The notes beneath the pieces were generated by a model, which worked only from the letters and a program-made list of their open reading frames with translations, did no database searches and was not told the DNA's origin. Below, piece by piece: positions 50,688 to 60,786 of a stretch of DNA of 64,000 bases; the first letter of the stretch is position 1; each line of letters starts with the position of its first letter. The translations under genes were made by a program, and so were the position numbers. The DNA lies in assembly GCA_963775335.1 (NCBI GenBank), contig CAVZIJ010000006.1, positions 62,001-126,000 on the forward strand, given 5' to 3'. Source of the stretch: CAVQCX01 sp963775335 (GTDB taxonomy: Bacteria; Pseudomonadota; Gammaproteobacteria; Chromatiales; Chromatiaceae).

Positions 50688-52667
50688 TCAGTCTAGGGCT
50701 GCGCGGCGAGCGCGAAACCCCCGTACGCATCGTCTGAGCCGCCGCAACTGGACCGTCCCTCCGCCGCGTCCATAGCGCAGATCGACATAGAGCGCGGTGA
50801 TCGCTCTGATCTCGCTGGCGAGGTCGGGACGCAGCGCGGTCGAGCGCCGACCGAAATCTTGGGGACCTTCGCACGGTGCTCGCGCCAGCCCAGCTTTCGC
50901 CAGCTTCCGACAGAATCGGGTGTAAAGATCCCGTACGGGGTCGGCGGGTCCGCCGGCGCGCCCGCGCAAGGCCAGTCCCGTCAAGCCCATGACGGCCAGA
51001 GCCATGAGCACCGCCCCGATGGCCTGCCACTGGCCGCGCAGCGCGCCCAAACCTAGAATGCCCAGCATCTGGTCTTGGCGCGCTCGGGAATAGCCGACTA
51101 TCCAGTAATGCCAATGGAGCTCCAGGGCGTCCAGCCCCCAACCAACTTGTCGCACCAGGCTTTGCAGGACCCCGCCTCCCAGCGCCCCAAACTTCACCGC
51201 GCCGGCACGAGCGGACGCTGCGCTGTCGATGGGACTCTCTATGCGCTGGGGGGCGACGGCCGCGGTGGGGTCGACCCTGACCCACCCTTCGCCCTGCAGC
51301 CAAACCTCGCTCCAGGCGTGAGCGTCCGATTGTCGTACGACCAGATAGCCCCCGCGGGGATTGAGCTCACCGCCCTGGTAGCCGGCGACGACCCGGGCGG
51401 GGACCCCAGCAAGGCGCATGAGCACCGTGAAGCTTGTGGCAAAGTGCTCACAGAACCCTCTCCGGGTCTTAAACAGGAAGTCATCGATCGGATGATCCCC
51501 GAGCCGGGGCGGCGACAGGGTGTAGACGAAAGGCTCGGTTCTGAAATAGCGCAGGGCGCGCTCGACGACCTCACGGGGGCGGGCAGCGGCCCGCCTCCAG
51601 GATTCGGCCAGTGCGCGGACCCTAGCCGAAACACCCGCCGGCACCCCCAGGGCGAGCCGCCGCTGGTCTCCCGCGAGCGGCTCGTCGGTGGGCCCGACCG
51701 TTGAGACCACCTCGTAAGTCAGCTCGTGCTCGATCGGTGCGTCGGCGAGGATCTGCCCGTCGGCGGTTAGGTGCCCGGCCCGCGGTGACATACGCGGTCT
51801 GTCGAGAGCAAGGAGCCAGCGCTGGCCGGTCGGCTCCAGGGTAATCCGCTGGTGGATTGCCAGCTTGCCCGGGGCGATCTCCCGCTGGGCGGCGGATTCG
51901 GGGGTGCCGAACCAGCTCTTGCCGTCCGTCGCCCAGAAGACCGGTCCCCGAAAATAGCGCTGGGAGGGCGGGGGCGGCACGCCCTCGATCTCCACCCGCA
52001 TGGCCACGGCCGTAGATGTCGCTAGCCTGCTGATGCTGCCCGGCTCAAGCCGATCGCTCAGTCCGATCAGCGCCACCGAGTCGTCCGTTCCGAAGCTCCA
52101 GAGCGGTCCTTGGAGGCGCGGGAAGACCAGAAACAGGACCAGCATGACTGGTACCGCCTGCAGCAGAATCAGCCCCGCATACCCCAGATCCCGAGCCCGC
52201 GGGTACGCCCCCCCGGCACGTTGGCTGGCCGTCAGCAGCGCAGTGAGTGCCCACACCACGAGCCCGCAATAGGCCACCAGCCCCATGCTCCGCGAGTATA
52301 GGAACTGGGTGATCACTACGAAGTAGCCGAGCAGCGCCAGCACAACCAAGTCGCGGCGGGTGCGCATTTCCACGAGCTTCAGGCCAAGCATCACCACCAG
52401 CAGGGCCACGCCACCGTCACGACCGATAAGGATCGGGGAGCTGCTCGCTACCGCGGCAACTCCCAGCGCTGTCAGACCGAGTAGAATCAACCGCCCCTGG
52501 ATGCGTCCGGCGTGCTTGCCGACCGCGAGTCGCATTGCCGCCAGCGCGCCAAACAGGCCGCTGACCCAGGGGCTGAGATGCGCTGCGTGCGGTGCCACCG
52601 CGGCCCCCACCAGCACCGCCGCTGCCATGGCCTCATCTGGATGGAGGCGACGGGCGAGCAGGGTCAT
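50688..52667 (-). CDS. tgpA: TgpA-family transglutaminase-like membrane protein (DUF3488/DUF4129)
   Basis: A 659-residue inner-membrane protein. It has about six N-terminal membrane segments (DUF3488, residues ~10-190) and a periplasmic transglutaminase-like domain with the Cys-His-Asp triad in RRGFCEHFATSF, SDAHAWSEVW and WVRVDPTAAV. One more membrane segment (about 555-575) and a C-terminal DUF4129 tail complete it. The ATG at 52667 overlaps the DUF58 stop by 4 bases. The frame open upstream to 53384 is only a shadow. With DUF58 and MoxR it forms the standard trio; the trio's function is not established, and TgpA is essential in Pseudomonas aeruginosa. Confidence 0.9.
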   Translation of the reverse strand: MTLLARRLHPDEAMAAAVLVGAAVAPHAAHLSPWVSGLFGALAAMRLAVGKHAGRIQGRLILLGLTALGVAAVASSSPILIGRDGGVALLVVMLGLKLVEMRTRRDLVVLALLGYFVVITQFLYSRSMGLVAYCGLVVWALTALLTASQRAGGAYPRARDLGYAGLILLQAVPVMLVLFLVFPRLQGPLWSFGTDDSVALIGLSDRLEPGSISRLATSTAVAMRVEIEGVPPPPSQRYFRGPVFWATDGKSWFGTPESAAQREIAPGKLAIHQRITLEPTGQRWLLALDRPRMSPRAGHLTADGQILADAPIEHELTYEVVSTVGPTDEPLAGDQRRLALGVPAGVSARVRALAESWRRAAARPREVVERALRYFRTEPFVYTLSPPRLGDHPIDDFLFKTRRGFCEHFATSFTVLMRLAGVPARVVAGYQGGELNPRGGYLVVRQSDAHAWSEVWLQGEGWVRVDPTAAVAPQRIESPIDSAASARAGAVKFGALGGGVLQSLVRQVGWGLDALELHWHYWIVGYSRARQDQMLGILGLGALRGQWQAIGAVLMALAVMGLTGLALRGRAGGPADPVRDLYTRFCRKLAKAGLARAPCEGPQDFGRRSTALRPDLASEIRAITALYVDLRYGRGGGTVQLRRLRRCVRGFRARRAALD

Positions 52668-53602
52668 TGGGCCTCCCGAAAGCGCGCGAGGGCGGCAAGA
52701 CAGCGGTGCTGGTGCGTGCCCCCGCTCCCCGGAAGGATCTCTCGCCCGGGGACCCGCAATCCGTATTCCGCCGCCGCCGCGCCAGCGTCGAGGACCTCCC
52801 GGCAGAGTCGGCTGAGGCGCTCCTCGATGTTCACGCCGGGCCAGGCATCCCAGTCGATCCAGACCCTGTCCGAGTCGTTGCCGACGAACTGTTTGGTCAC
52901 CAAGCCCCGCTCCCGGGCCAGGGCCTTCCAGTCGATCTGGCGCGGGGAATCGCCCGGGCGATAGCCGCGCAGGCCGACGAAATCGTCGGTGCCCTCCCCG
53001 GCCTCGCCGCGCCCGTCCCCCACCGTTCTTCCCGGTAGGCGGCGACCGGCCCGCCGCGCGGGCCTGGGGTACACGAGCGCTTCCGCCTGGGGCTCCACAT
53101 AGCTCCAGGCGCGGAACAATCCCAGGGGAAAACGCGTCGACACCCGCAAACACCCCAGCTCCAGCGCCCCCCGCGCTGAGGTCGCCACCGACAAGGCGAA
53201 GCGCGCCTTCTCTCCCGACCCGATGTCCTGACATCCCCCATCGGCGCCCGGTGCCTCGACGGCGATCGCCGGCCGCGCCCTTCTCCCGAGCGCCGCCATA
53301 TCCAGGGGGAACGTTGCCGGTTGCCCAGCAAAAACCGGCGGTGCCTTCAACAGCGTGATCTGCAGCCCCCGTAGGTTTCTCCACGTATGGATCATGACGA
53401 CCAGCCCCTGGCCAACCAGGAGAAAGCTGAGCAGCAACCCGAGATTGTTGTTGTAGTTGAGCGACCCCAGCAGCATTCCGCCGACCAGTGCGGCATACAC
53501 GAGACCGTACCGCGTCGGCAAGATGTAGACGCGCCGCTCTCCGCGCCCGATCAGATCTGGTCGGCCGCTGACCGGGGTCGTTTCGCTTGCGAGGCTTGCC
53601 AT
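52664..53602 (-). CDS. DUF58 domain-containing protein
   Basis: A 312-residue protein with two N-terminal membrane segments (about 30-70) and a C-terminal DUF58 domain with the hallmark GLRGYRPGDSPRQIDWKALARE. DUF58 proteins are regularly encoded between moxR and tgpA and are thought to act with the MoxR ATPase on envelope proteins, possibly via a VWA-like fold. The start lies four bases from the moxR stop. The stop overlaps tgpA. Confidence 0.92.
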   Translation of the reverse strand: MASLASETTPVSGRPDLIGRGERRVYILPTRYGLVYAALVGGMLLGSLNYNNNLGLLLSFLLVGQGLVVMIHTWRNLRGLQITLLKAPPVFAGQPATFPLDMAALGRRARPAIAVEAPGADGGCQDIGSGEKARFALSVATSARGALELGCLRVSTRFPLGLFRAWSYVEPQAEALVYPRPARRAGRRLPGRTVGDGRGEAGEGTDDFVGLRGYRPGDSPRQIDWKALARERGLVTKQFVGNDSDRVWIDWDAWPGVNIEERLSRLCREVLDAGAAAAEYGLRVPGREILPGSGGTHQHRCLAALARFREAQ

Positions 53603-53606
53603 GGGC

Positions 53607-54524
<918 letters not shown>

Positions 54525-54684
54525 GAACGAGCCTCAAGGCGCATGTCGAACAGCGCAGGTGCTTCTTCGAGAATAGCCGTGCGGGCCTCAAGGGACCTTC
54601 CGGCGTAACCTGTGCAGAGCCCAAATTCCGGCCGACACAGTCTTTGACTAAAATACCCCGCTTTCATCCTCGGACGCCTGCTCG

Positions 54685-56544
54685 ATGCTTCATCCGGACA
54701 GCTATGACGTAATCGTGGTTGGCGGCGGCCACGCCGGGACCGAGGCGGCACTCGCCGCCGCGCGCATGGGCGTGCGCACCCTGCTGCTGACCCACAACAT
54801 CGAGACCCTCGGCCAGATGAGCTGCAATCCGGCCATCGGCGGCATCGCCAAAGGGCATCTGGTCAAGGAGATCGATGCGCTCGGGGGGCTCATGGCGCGG
54901 GCCGCGGATCTTGCCGGCATCCACTTCCGCATCCTGAACGCGAGTAAGGGGCCGGCGGTGCGGGCCACCCGGGCCCAGGCGGACCGGGTGCTCTACAAGG
55001 CCGCAGTGCGTCGTGCCCTCGAGAATCAGCCCAATCTCGAGCTGTTCCAGCAGGCGGTCGATGATCTGCTGGTCGAGGGCGATCGGGTCTGCGGCCTGGT
55101 CACCCAGGCGGGCCTCAGGTTCCGGGCCCGCGCGGTCGTGCTCACGGTGGGGACCTTTCTCGCCGGGCGCATCCATGTGGGCTTGGCCAACTACGAGGGT
55201 GGACGGGCCGGGGATCCCCCCGCCAATGCGCTTGCCCGACGGCTGCGCCAGCTACCGTTCCGGGTGGAACGACTCAAGACCGGCACACCGCCGCGGATTG
55301 ACGGGCGCTCCATCGATTATTCGCAGCTTGAGACCCAGCCGGGCGACGATCCGGTGCCCGTGTTCTCTTTTCTGGGCGGCCGCGAGGAGCACCCGCGCCA
55401 GGTCTGCTGCCACATCACGCGGACCAATCCGCTGACCCACGAGATCATCCACGGCGGTCTGTCGCGCTCCCCGATGTACACCGGCATCATCGAGGGTGTA
55501 GGGCCGCGTTACTGTCCTTCCATCGAGGACAAGGTGGTGCGCTTTGCCGAAAAGGACTCGCACCAGATCTTCATCGAGCCCGAGGGGCTGCAGACCAACG
55601 AGGTCTACCCGAACGGCATCTCCACGAGCCTGCCGTTCGATGTCCAGTATGCCCTGGTACGCAGCATCAAAGGCCTCGAGCACGCGCGCATCACCCGTCC
55701 CGGATATGCCATCGAATACGACTTCTTCGATCCCCGCGACCTGCGCTCCTCGCTGGAGACCCGGTTCGTCGAGGGCCTGTTCTTCGCGGGCCAGATCAAC
55801 GGGACCACCGGCTACGAGGAGGCGGCGGCCCAGGGCCTGCTGGCCGGACTCAACGCGGCGTTGCGGGTCCGAGACCGCGAGCCCTGGTGCCCGCGCCGGG
55901 ACCAGGCATATCTGGGCGTATTGGTGGACGACTTGATTACCCGGGGCACCTCGGAGCCCTACCGAATGTTCACCTCCCGGGCCGAGTACCGACTGATCCT
56001 GCGCGAGGACAACGCCGATCTGCGCCTTACCCCCAAGGGCCGGGAGCTCGGCCTGGTCGACGACCAACGCTGGAGCGTCTTCGAGTGCAAGCGCCGGGCG
56101 GTCGATGCCGAGCGCGCGCGGTTGAAAGCGGTCCTGGTCCGCGCCCCGGCGGCCGAGGCGCTGCTTGGCGCCCCCCTGGCGCGGGACACCCGGGCCCTGG
56201 AGCTACTGGCCAGACCGGCCGTCTCCTACGCCGCCTTGATGGGCGTGCCCGGCGTCGGACCGGGGGTTCAAGACCCGAGTGTGGCCGAGCAGCTGGAGAT
56301 CCAGGTCAAGTACGCGGGCTACATCGAGCGCCAGCACGCCGAGATAGAGCGCCAGCGTCGCAGCGAATCGTTGCGTCTGCCCGATGACCTGGACTACGCC
56401 AATGTCCGAGGTCTTTCCTCCGAGGTGCGAGAGAAATTCTTGCGCCATCGCCCGGAGACCCTCGCCCAGGCCTCACGGATCCCGGGCGTCACCCCGGCGG
56501 CGATCTCGCTGCTGCTCGTCCATCTGAAAAGGCGATCCGCCTGA
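54685..56544 (+). CDS. mnmG: tRNA uridine 5-carboxymethylaminomethyl modification enzyme MnmG
   Basis: FAD-dependent partner of MnmE (also called GidA). The 619 residues show the FAD-binding VIVVGGGHAGTEAA at the N-terminus, MSCNPAIGGIAKGHLVKEIDALGG, and the C-terminal RIPGVTPAAISLLLVHLK. A TAAAAT box near 54646 may be its -10. A stable hairpin overlaps the stop codon. It heads the mnmG-rsmG-parAB-atp series. Confidence 0.97.
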   Translation: MLHPDSYDVIVVGGGHAGTEAALAAARMGVRTLLLTHNIETLGQMSCNPAIGGIAKGHLVKEIDALGGLMARAADLAGIHFRILNASKGPAVRATRAQADRVLYKAAVRRALENQPNLELFQQAVDDLLVEGDRVCGLVTQAGLRFRARAVVLTVGTFLAGRIHVGLANYEGGRAGDPPANALARRLRQLPFRVERLKTGTPPRIDGRSIDYSQLETQPGDDPVPVFSFLGGREEHPRQVCCHITRTNPLTHEIIHGGLSRSPMYTGIIEGVGPRYCPSIEDKVVRFAEKDSHQIFIEPEGLQTNEVYPNGISTSLPFDVQYALVRSIKGLEHARITRPGYAIEYDFFDPRDLRSSLETRFVEGLFFAGQINGTTGYEEAAAQGLLAGLNAALRVRDREPWCPRRDQAYLGVLVDDLITRGTSEPYRMFTSRAEYRLILREDNADLRLTPKGRELGLVDDQRWSVFECKRRAVDAERARLKAVLVRAPAAEALLGAPLARDTRALELLARPAVSYAALMGVPGVGPGVQDPSVAEQLEIQVKYAGYIERQHAEIERQRRSESLRLPDDLDYANVRGLSSEVREKFLRHRPETLAQASRIPGVTPAAISLLLVHLKRRSA

Positions 56545-56565
56545 TCCCTGAAGAGCAGGCGGATC
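56534..56565. repeat. 10-bp perfect inverted repeat across the mnmG stop codon
   Basis: GATCCGCCTG (56534-56543) pairs with CAGGCGGATC (56556-56565) around a 12-base loop. The stop TGA (56542-56544) lies inside. No T run follows on either strand within ten bases, so it may protect the 3' end or pause transcription rather than terminate. Confidence 0.5.
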
Positions 56566-56591
56566 TCCCAGGTTGGGCGGTGCGCAGCGGG

Positions 56592-56810
56592 CTATTTTTG
56601 CGCGAACAGGATCAGCTCCGGAAAATAGATCTTCCCTTCGCTGTCCTTGGCCTGCAGCTCTGCGGCCTTCGTGGCGGCCGCTCCATAGGTCATTTCATCT
56701 TCGAGGTGGCCTTTCAGGAACTGGGTTCTGTGTCGCCACCCTACCCGGTAGCCGGGATCGGCGGCCCGACGCATGAGGGGGTCGCCTTTCTGCAGCAGCG
56801 CGCCTGCCAT
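56592..56810 (-). CDS. Small hypothetical protein, opposite strand between mnmG and rsmG
   Basis: A 72-residue soluble protein. It reads MAGALLQKGDPLMRRAADPG at the start, then YRVGWRHRTQFLKGHLEDEMT, an Ala-rich middle, and KIYFPELILFAQK. An AGGAGA ribosome binding site stands at good distance before the ATG, and codon choice looks like a real gene. It is not shadowed by a plus-strand gene, since rsmG starts further right. I do not recognise the family. Confidence 0.65.
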   Translation of the reverse strand: MAGALLQKGDPLMRRAADPGYRVGWRHRTQFLKGHLEDEMTYGAAATKAAELQAKDSEGKIYFPELILFAQK

Positions 56811-56980
56811 TGTTGGAGTCTCCTGTGTCAGATGGGTTGCGGATTGGTCCGCGGAGGAGAGATGGGTCCGGCCTTACCGATAGAAAACGGGTCGTTCTTG
56901 GGGAAATGACCCAGGGGGCTCGCGTCCCTTGCCGGTCTCCCGGCACTCGCTTACCTTGCATCTCCCCGAGAGCGTACTCC

Positions 56981-57619
56981 GTGCAACGACCCCCTTACTG
57001 GACATCGCAGCTCGACCGAGGCTTGGCGCGGCTCGGTCTGACCCTGGACGAGCGGCAGCGCGAGCACCTGCTCGCCTACCTCGCGTTGCTTCTCAAATGG
57101 AATCAGGTCTACAACCTCAGCGCGGTGCGTGACCCCCGGGAGATGGTCGCCCGGCACCTGTTGGACAGCCTGGCGGTGGCACCCCACCTGCACGGCGAAC
57201 GGATCGGGGACCTGGGGACCGGCGCCGGCCTGCCGGGCATTCCGCTTGCCATCGCCGAGCCTGCGCGGCATTTCACGCTCATCGACAGCAACGGCAAGAA
57301 GACGCGATTCGTCCAGCAGGCCGTCATCGAGCTGACCCTGACGAACGTCGAGGTGGTGCATGCCAGGGCCGAGCAATTCCGGGCCGAGCCCGGGCTCGAC
57401 ACGGTCACTGCGAGGGCCTTTGCCGCCCTGCGCACGCTCTGGGACCTCAGCCGCCCACTTTGCCGAGCGGGCGGGTGTCTGCTTGCGATGAAGGCAGCCG
57501 CCCCCGAGAAAGAGCTTGCGGATTTGGGCGCTCCCGCCCGAATCATCCGGCTGGCTGTGCCAGGTGTGGCAGGCGAGCGCTGCCTGATCCGCGTCGACTG
57601 CCCCGCGTCGGCGGCCTGA
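56981..57619 (+). CDS. rsmG: 16S rRNA (guanine-527-N7)-methyltransferase RsmG
   Basis: SAM-dependent methyltransferase (GidB) acting on the 530 loop of 16S rRNA. The 212 residues include LLLKWNQVYNLSAVRDP, the SAM motif IGDLGTGAGLPGIPLAI and LIDSNGKKTRFVQQ, then VTARAFAALRTL. GTG 56981 is chosen because the family begins near there; the frame stays open upstream to 56810 without similarity. parA follows after 73 bases. Confidence 0.95.
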   Translation: MQRPPYWTSQLDRGLARLGLTLDERQREHLLAYLALLLKWNQVYNLSAVRDPREMVARHLLDSLAVAPHLHGERIGDLGTGAGLPGIPLAIAEPARHFTLIDSNGKKTRFVQQAVIELTLTNVEVVHARAEQFRAEPGLDTVTARAFAALRTLWDLSRPLCRAGGCLLAMKAAAPEKELADLGAPARIIRLAVPGVAGERCLIRVDCPASAA

Positions 57620-57692
57620 TCCGTCCGATTGGCCGTCCTTACCCAGTTACGGCAGAATTGCCTTTCTGCGCATTCACCTCGGACGACCACCC

Positions 57693-58475
57693 ATGGGCAG
57701 CATCATCACCATCGCCAATCAGAAAGGCGGCGTGGGCAAGACCACCACGGCGGTCAATCTGGCGGCCTCGCTGGCGTCCGTCGGCAAGCGGGTCCTGCTT
57801 GTGGACATGGACCCACAGGGCAACGCCACCATGGGCTGCGGGATCGACAAACACGGTCTCGAGCTCACCAGCTGCGAGGTCCTGATGGGCGAGGCCCGAT
57901 TCGAGCAGGTGGTGCGCCCCACCCCGGAGGCAGGATTCGACGTGCTGCCCGCTAACGCGGATCTCACCGTCGCGGAAGTGGGGCTGATGGACGCGCCCCT
58001 GCGCGAGAAACGTCTGCATCTGGCGCTGGAAGATGCCAAGGGACGCTATGACTACATCCTGGTCGACTGTCCCCCGTCCCTCAACATGCTGACCGTGAAC
58101 GCCCTCGTCGCGGCCGACGGGGTGCTGATCCCGATTCAGACCGAGTACTACGCCCTGGAGGGCCTGTCCGCTCTGGTCAACACGATCAAGCAGATCAAGG
58201 CCACCAAGAACCCGCGCCTGGAGATTCTGGGCATCCTGCGCACCATGCACGACCCGCGCAACAACCTCGCCAACGACGTCTCGGCCCAGTTGATCAGCTA
58301 TTTCAAGGATCGGGTCTACAGCACCATCATCCCCCGCAACGTCCGTCTGGCCGAGGCCCCGAGCCACGGTCAGCCCGCCCTGCTGTACGATGGCGACTCC
58401 CGGGGGGCCCAGGCCTATCTGGCCCTCGCCGGTGAGCTGGTCGCGCGGGATCAGCCCGCCCTCACGTCCGTCTGA
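57693..58475 (+). CDS. parA: Chromosome partitioning ATPase ParA (Soj)
   Basis: Walker-type ATPase that moves ParB-parS complexes to segregate origins. The 260 residues carry the deviant Walker A KGGVGKTTTAVNLA (~residue 11), VLLVDMDPQGNAT and IILVDCPPSL-like YILVDCPPSLNMLTVNAL. It lacks an N-terminal helix-turn-helix, so it is the short chromosomal type. parB follows after 14 bases. Confidence 0.97.
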   Translation: MGSIITIANQKGGVGKTTTAVNLAASLASVGKRVLLVDMDPQGNATMGCGIDKHGLELTSCEVLMGEARFEQVVRPTPEAGFDVLPANADLTVAEVGLMDAPLREKRLHLALEDAKGRYDYILVDCPPSLNMLTVNALVAADGVLIPIQTEYYALEGLSALVNTIKQIKATKNPRLEILGILRTMHDPRNNLANDVSAQLISYFKDRVYSTIIPRNVRLAEAPSHGQPALLYDGDSRGAQAYLALAGELVARDQPALTSV

Positions 58476-58489
58476 TCCCGGAGCCGACT

Positions 58490-59374
58490 ATGACGACGAA
58501 GAAGCGAGGCCTAGGCCGAGGACTGGATGCCCTGCTCGGGGTCGCTCATTCCGCTACGCAGTCCGCCGAAGCGCCCAGTCCGGAGGGCGCCGCCCAGATC
58601 ACCGAGCTTCCGCTGGACCTGATCCAGCGTGGGCGCTATCAGCCGCGCCGGGACTTCGACCCCGAGAGCCTGCAGGAGCTGGCCGACTCCATTGCCGCCC
58701 AGGGCGTCGTCCAGCCGATCGTCGTGCGTCCCTTGGACGGGGGCCGTTACGAGCTGATCGCAGGGGAGCGCCGGTGGCGCGCCAGCCAGCTGGCCGGCAA
58801 GCACGAGATCCCGGTGGTGGTCCGCGACGTGCCGGATCAGACCGCGATGGCCATGGCGCTGATCGAAAACATCCAGCGTGCCGATCTCAACGCTATCGAA
58901 GAGGCCAATGCACTACACCGCCTACTCGACGAGTTCGAGCTGACCCACCAGGAGGTGGCTCAGGCGGTGGGAAAGTCCCGCACCACGGTGACCAATCTGC
59001 TGCGGCTGCTCGAGCTCAACGCGGACGTTAAGGCGATGATCGAATCCGGGCGGCTGGAGATGGGGCATGCCCGGGCGCTCCTGGCCCTGAAAGGCGACCT
59101 ACAGAGCAAGGCGGCCAACCAGGTCTCTGCGCAGGGCCTGTCCGTGCGCGAGACCGAGCGCCTGGTACGCCGTCTCCTCGGCACGGAGCCCGATGCGCCC
59201 CGGCCGGCCGAGCCACCGCGCCTCGATCCCGACGTGCGCCGTCTCCAGGACGACCTGTGCGAGCGCCTCGGCGCCCAGGTCAGCATCCAGCCCGGCGCTA
59301 AGGGGCGGGGCCGGTTGGTGATCGCCTACAATAGTCTCGAGGAGCTCGATGGCATCCTCGAGCACATCCGCTGA
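58490..59374 (+). CDS. parB: Chromosome partitioning protein ParB (Spo0J)
   Basis: CTPase clamp that loads at parS. The 294 residues begin with a ParA-interacting stretch KKRGLGRGLDALLG. The CTP-binding ParB/Srx domain follows, with GRYQPRRDFD and the GERRWRAS motif, then the helix-turn-helix (HQEVAQAVGKSRTTVTNLLRLL), and finally the C-terminal dimerisation domain. Matching parS sites lie in recF. A terminator follows before the atp promoter. Confidence 0.97.
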   Translation: MTTKKRGLGRGLDALLGVAHSATQSAEAPSPEGAAQITELPLDLIQRGRYQPRRDFDPESLQELADSIAAQGVVQPIVVRPLDGGRYELIAGERRWRASQLAGKHEIPVVVRDVPDQTAMAMALIENIQRADLNAIEEANALHRLLDEFELTHQEVAQAVGKSRTTVTNLLRLLELNADVKAMIESGRLEMGHARALLALKGDLQSKAANQVSAQGLSVRETERLVRRLLGTEPDAPRPAEPPRLDPDVRRLQDDLCERLGAQVSIQPGAKGRGRLVIAYNSLEELDGILEHIR

Positions 59375-59382
59375 CGGGGCCT

Positions 59383-59406
59383 GCGCTCCCGGAGGGCTTT
59401 TTATTT
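59383..59406 (+). terminator. Terminator after parB
   Basis: GCGCTC and GAGGGC flank a short loop (59383-59397), with one mismatch in the stem, followed by TTTTTATTT. It separates parAB from the atp promoter ten bases later. Confidence 0.65.
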
Positions 59407-59415
59407 CCCCATCGT

Positions 59416-59444
59416 TTGACCTTATATACCGCTGCCCTTATACT
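59416..59444 (+). promoter_or_regulatory. Sigma70 promoter of the atp operon
   Basis: TTGACC (59416-59421), 17-base spacer, TATACT (59439-59444): one mismatch in each hexamer and ideal spacing. It implies a transcript start near 59451 and rules out an atpI start codon at 59416. Confidence 0.85.
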
Positions 59445-59478
59445 GCGCGCCCGCGGGCTCGCCGGAGACGATAGCCCG

Positions 59479-59850
59479 GTGCCGAGTGTGGACATTGACG
59501 GGATGCGTCGGGCCAGGCGGCTTGTGTTGGGACAGTTTGTCGGGGCCGGGCTCATCGGCGGCTTGCTGGGGTTGGTGGGGCCGGTCCATGGGTACTCGGG
59601 GCTGATGGGCGGGTTGATAGCCGCGGTTTCCAACGGGTTTTTCGCTAGCCGGGTGTTTGGTGACTACCGGGCGCAGGAGCCCCACCGAATGCTCCAACGC
59701 TGGTATGGTGCCGAGCTCTCGCGGCTCGTCCTGGTCGGGTTGCTGTTTGCGGCGGCCTTCATCTGGGTCAAGCCGCTCAGTGTCGGCGCGCTGCTCGGCG
59801 CGTTCCTGGTAATCCATCTGATTCCGTCGGTGCTGGCGGCCGCCGGCTGA
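59479..59850 (+). CDS. atpI: ATP synthase protein I
   Basis: Small membrane protein thought to help assemble the c-ring of the FoF1 ATP synthase. About 123 residues with four hydrophobic segments (from VLGQFVGAGLIGGLLGLV to the C-terminal LLGAFLVIHLIPSVLAA). It heads the atp operon. The frame opens at TTG 59416, but that codon is the -35 box of the promoter, so GTG 59479 (or GTG 59488) is preferred. Confidence 0.82.
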   Translation: MPSVDIDGMRRARRLVLGQFVGAGLIGGLLGLVGPVHGYSGLMGGLIAAVSNGFFASRVFGDYRAQEPHRMLQRWYGAELSRLVLVGLLFAAAFIWVKPLSVGALLGAFLVIHLIPSVLAAAG

Positions 59851-59869
59851 CCGCGATTGAGAGAGAGCG

Positions 59870-60739
59870 ATGGCTTCCGAGACCCTCACCTCCGGCGCTT
59901 ACATCAAGCACCATCTGACGAATCTCACTTTCGGGCATGTGCCCGACGGGGGCTGGGGCTTCGCTCACAGCGTCGAGGAGGCGAAGCAGATGGGGTTCTG
60001 GGCGTTCAATGTCGATTCGCTGGGTTGGTCGATCGTGCTCGGGTTGATCTTCGTCTGGATTTTCCACAGCGTCGCCAAGAAGGCGACCCCCGGGACCCCG
60101 GGCGGTCTGCAGAACTTCGTCGAATGGATCGTCGAGTTCATCGAGACCAGCGTCCGCGGGTCGTTCTCGGCCAGGAACGATCTGGTCGCGCCCCTGTCGC
60201 TGACCATTTTCGTCTGGATCTTCCTGATGAACCTGATGGATCTGATTCCGGTGGACTGGCTGCCGGTGCTGGCCCAAAAGATTGGTGAGCACCTGTTCGG
60301 ACTGGATCCGCATCACGTCTTCCAGCGGGTGGTCCCGAGCGCCGATCCCAACATCACGTTCGGGATGGCCTTCGCGGTGTTTGGTCTGATGCTCTATTAC
60401 GGCATCAAGATCAAGGGTGCGGGCGGCTTCCTGGGCGAGCTGGCATTTCAGCCCTTCGGCAAGCTGGGTTTGCCCGCCAACCTGATCCTCGAAGGGGTGT
60501 CGCTGATCGCCAAGCCCGTCTCGCTGGCTTTGCGACTGTTCGGCAACATGTACGCGGGCGAGACCATCTTCATCCTCATCGCGCTGACATACAGCGCCGG
60601 ATGGGCGATGGGGATCTTCGGCGGCTTCCTCCAGTTCGGCTGGGCCATCTTCCATATCCTGATCATCACGCTGCAGGCATTCATTTTCATGGTCCTGACC
60701 ATCGTGTATCTGGACATGGCCCACCAGGAGCACCACTGA
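59870..60739 (+). CDS. atpB: ATP synthase Fo subunit a
   Basis: Proton-channel subunit. The 289 residues have about six membrane segments; the essential arginine is in VSLALRLFGNMYAGE in the C-terminal half. It begins MASETLTSGAYIKHHLTNLTFG, typical of gammaproteobacterial subunit a. A GAGAGAGCG purine stretch precedes the ATG. Confidence 0.97.
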   Translation: MASETLTSGAYIKHHLTNLTFGHVPDGGWGFAHSVEEAKQMGFWAFNVDSLGWSIVLGLIFVWIFHSVAKKATPGTPGGLQNFVEWIVEFIETSVRGSFSARNDLVAPLSLTIFVWIFLMNLMDLIPVDWLPVLAQKIGEHLFGLDPHHVFQRVVPSADPNITFGMAFAVFGLMLYYGIKIKGAGGFLGELAFQPFGKLGLPANLILEGVSLIAKPVSLALRLFGNMYAGETIFILIALTYSAGWAMGIFGGFLQFGWAIFHILIITLQAFIFMVLTIVYLDMAHQEHH

Positions 60740-60786
60740 GCAGCGCTCCACAGGTTTCGATTCAAACCCTACTTCAGGAGACAACC

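Noticed and set aside
50688..53384. A single 898-codon open frame on the minus strand
   Set aside because: Only the part from ATG 52667 matches a protein family; the rest runs in another phase through the DUF58 gene and reads as Gly/Arg/Ala-rich shadow.
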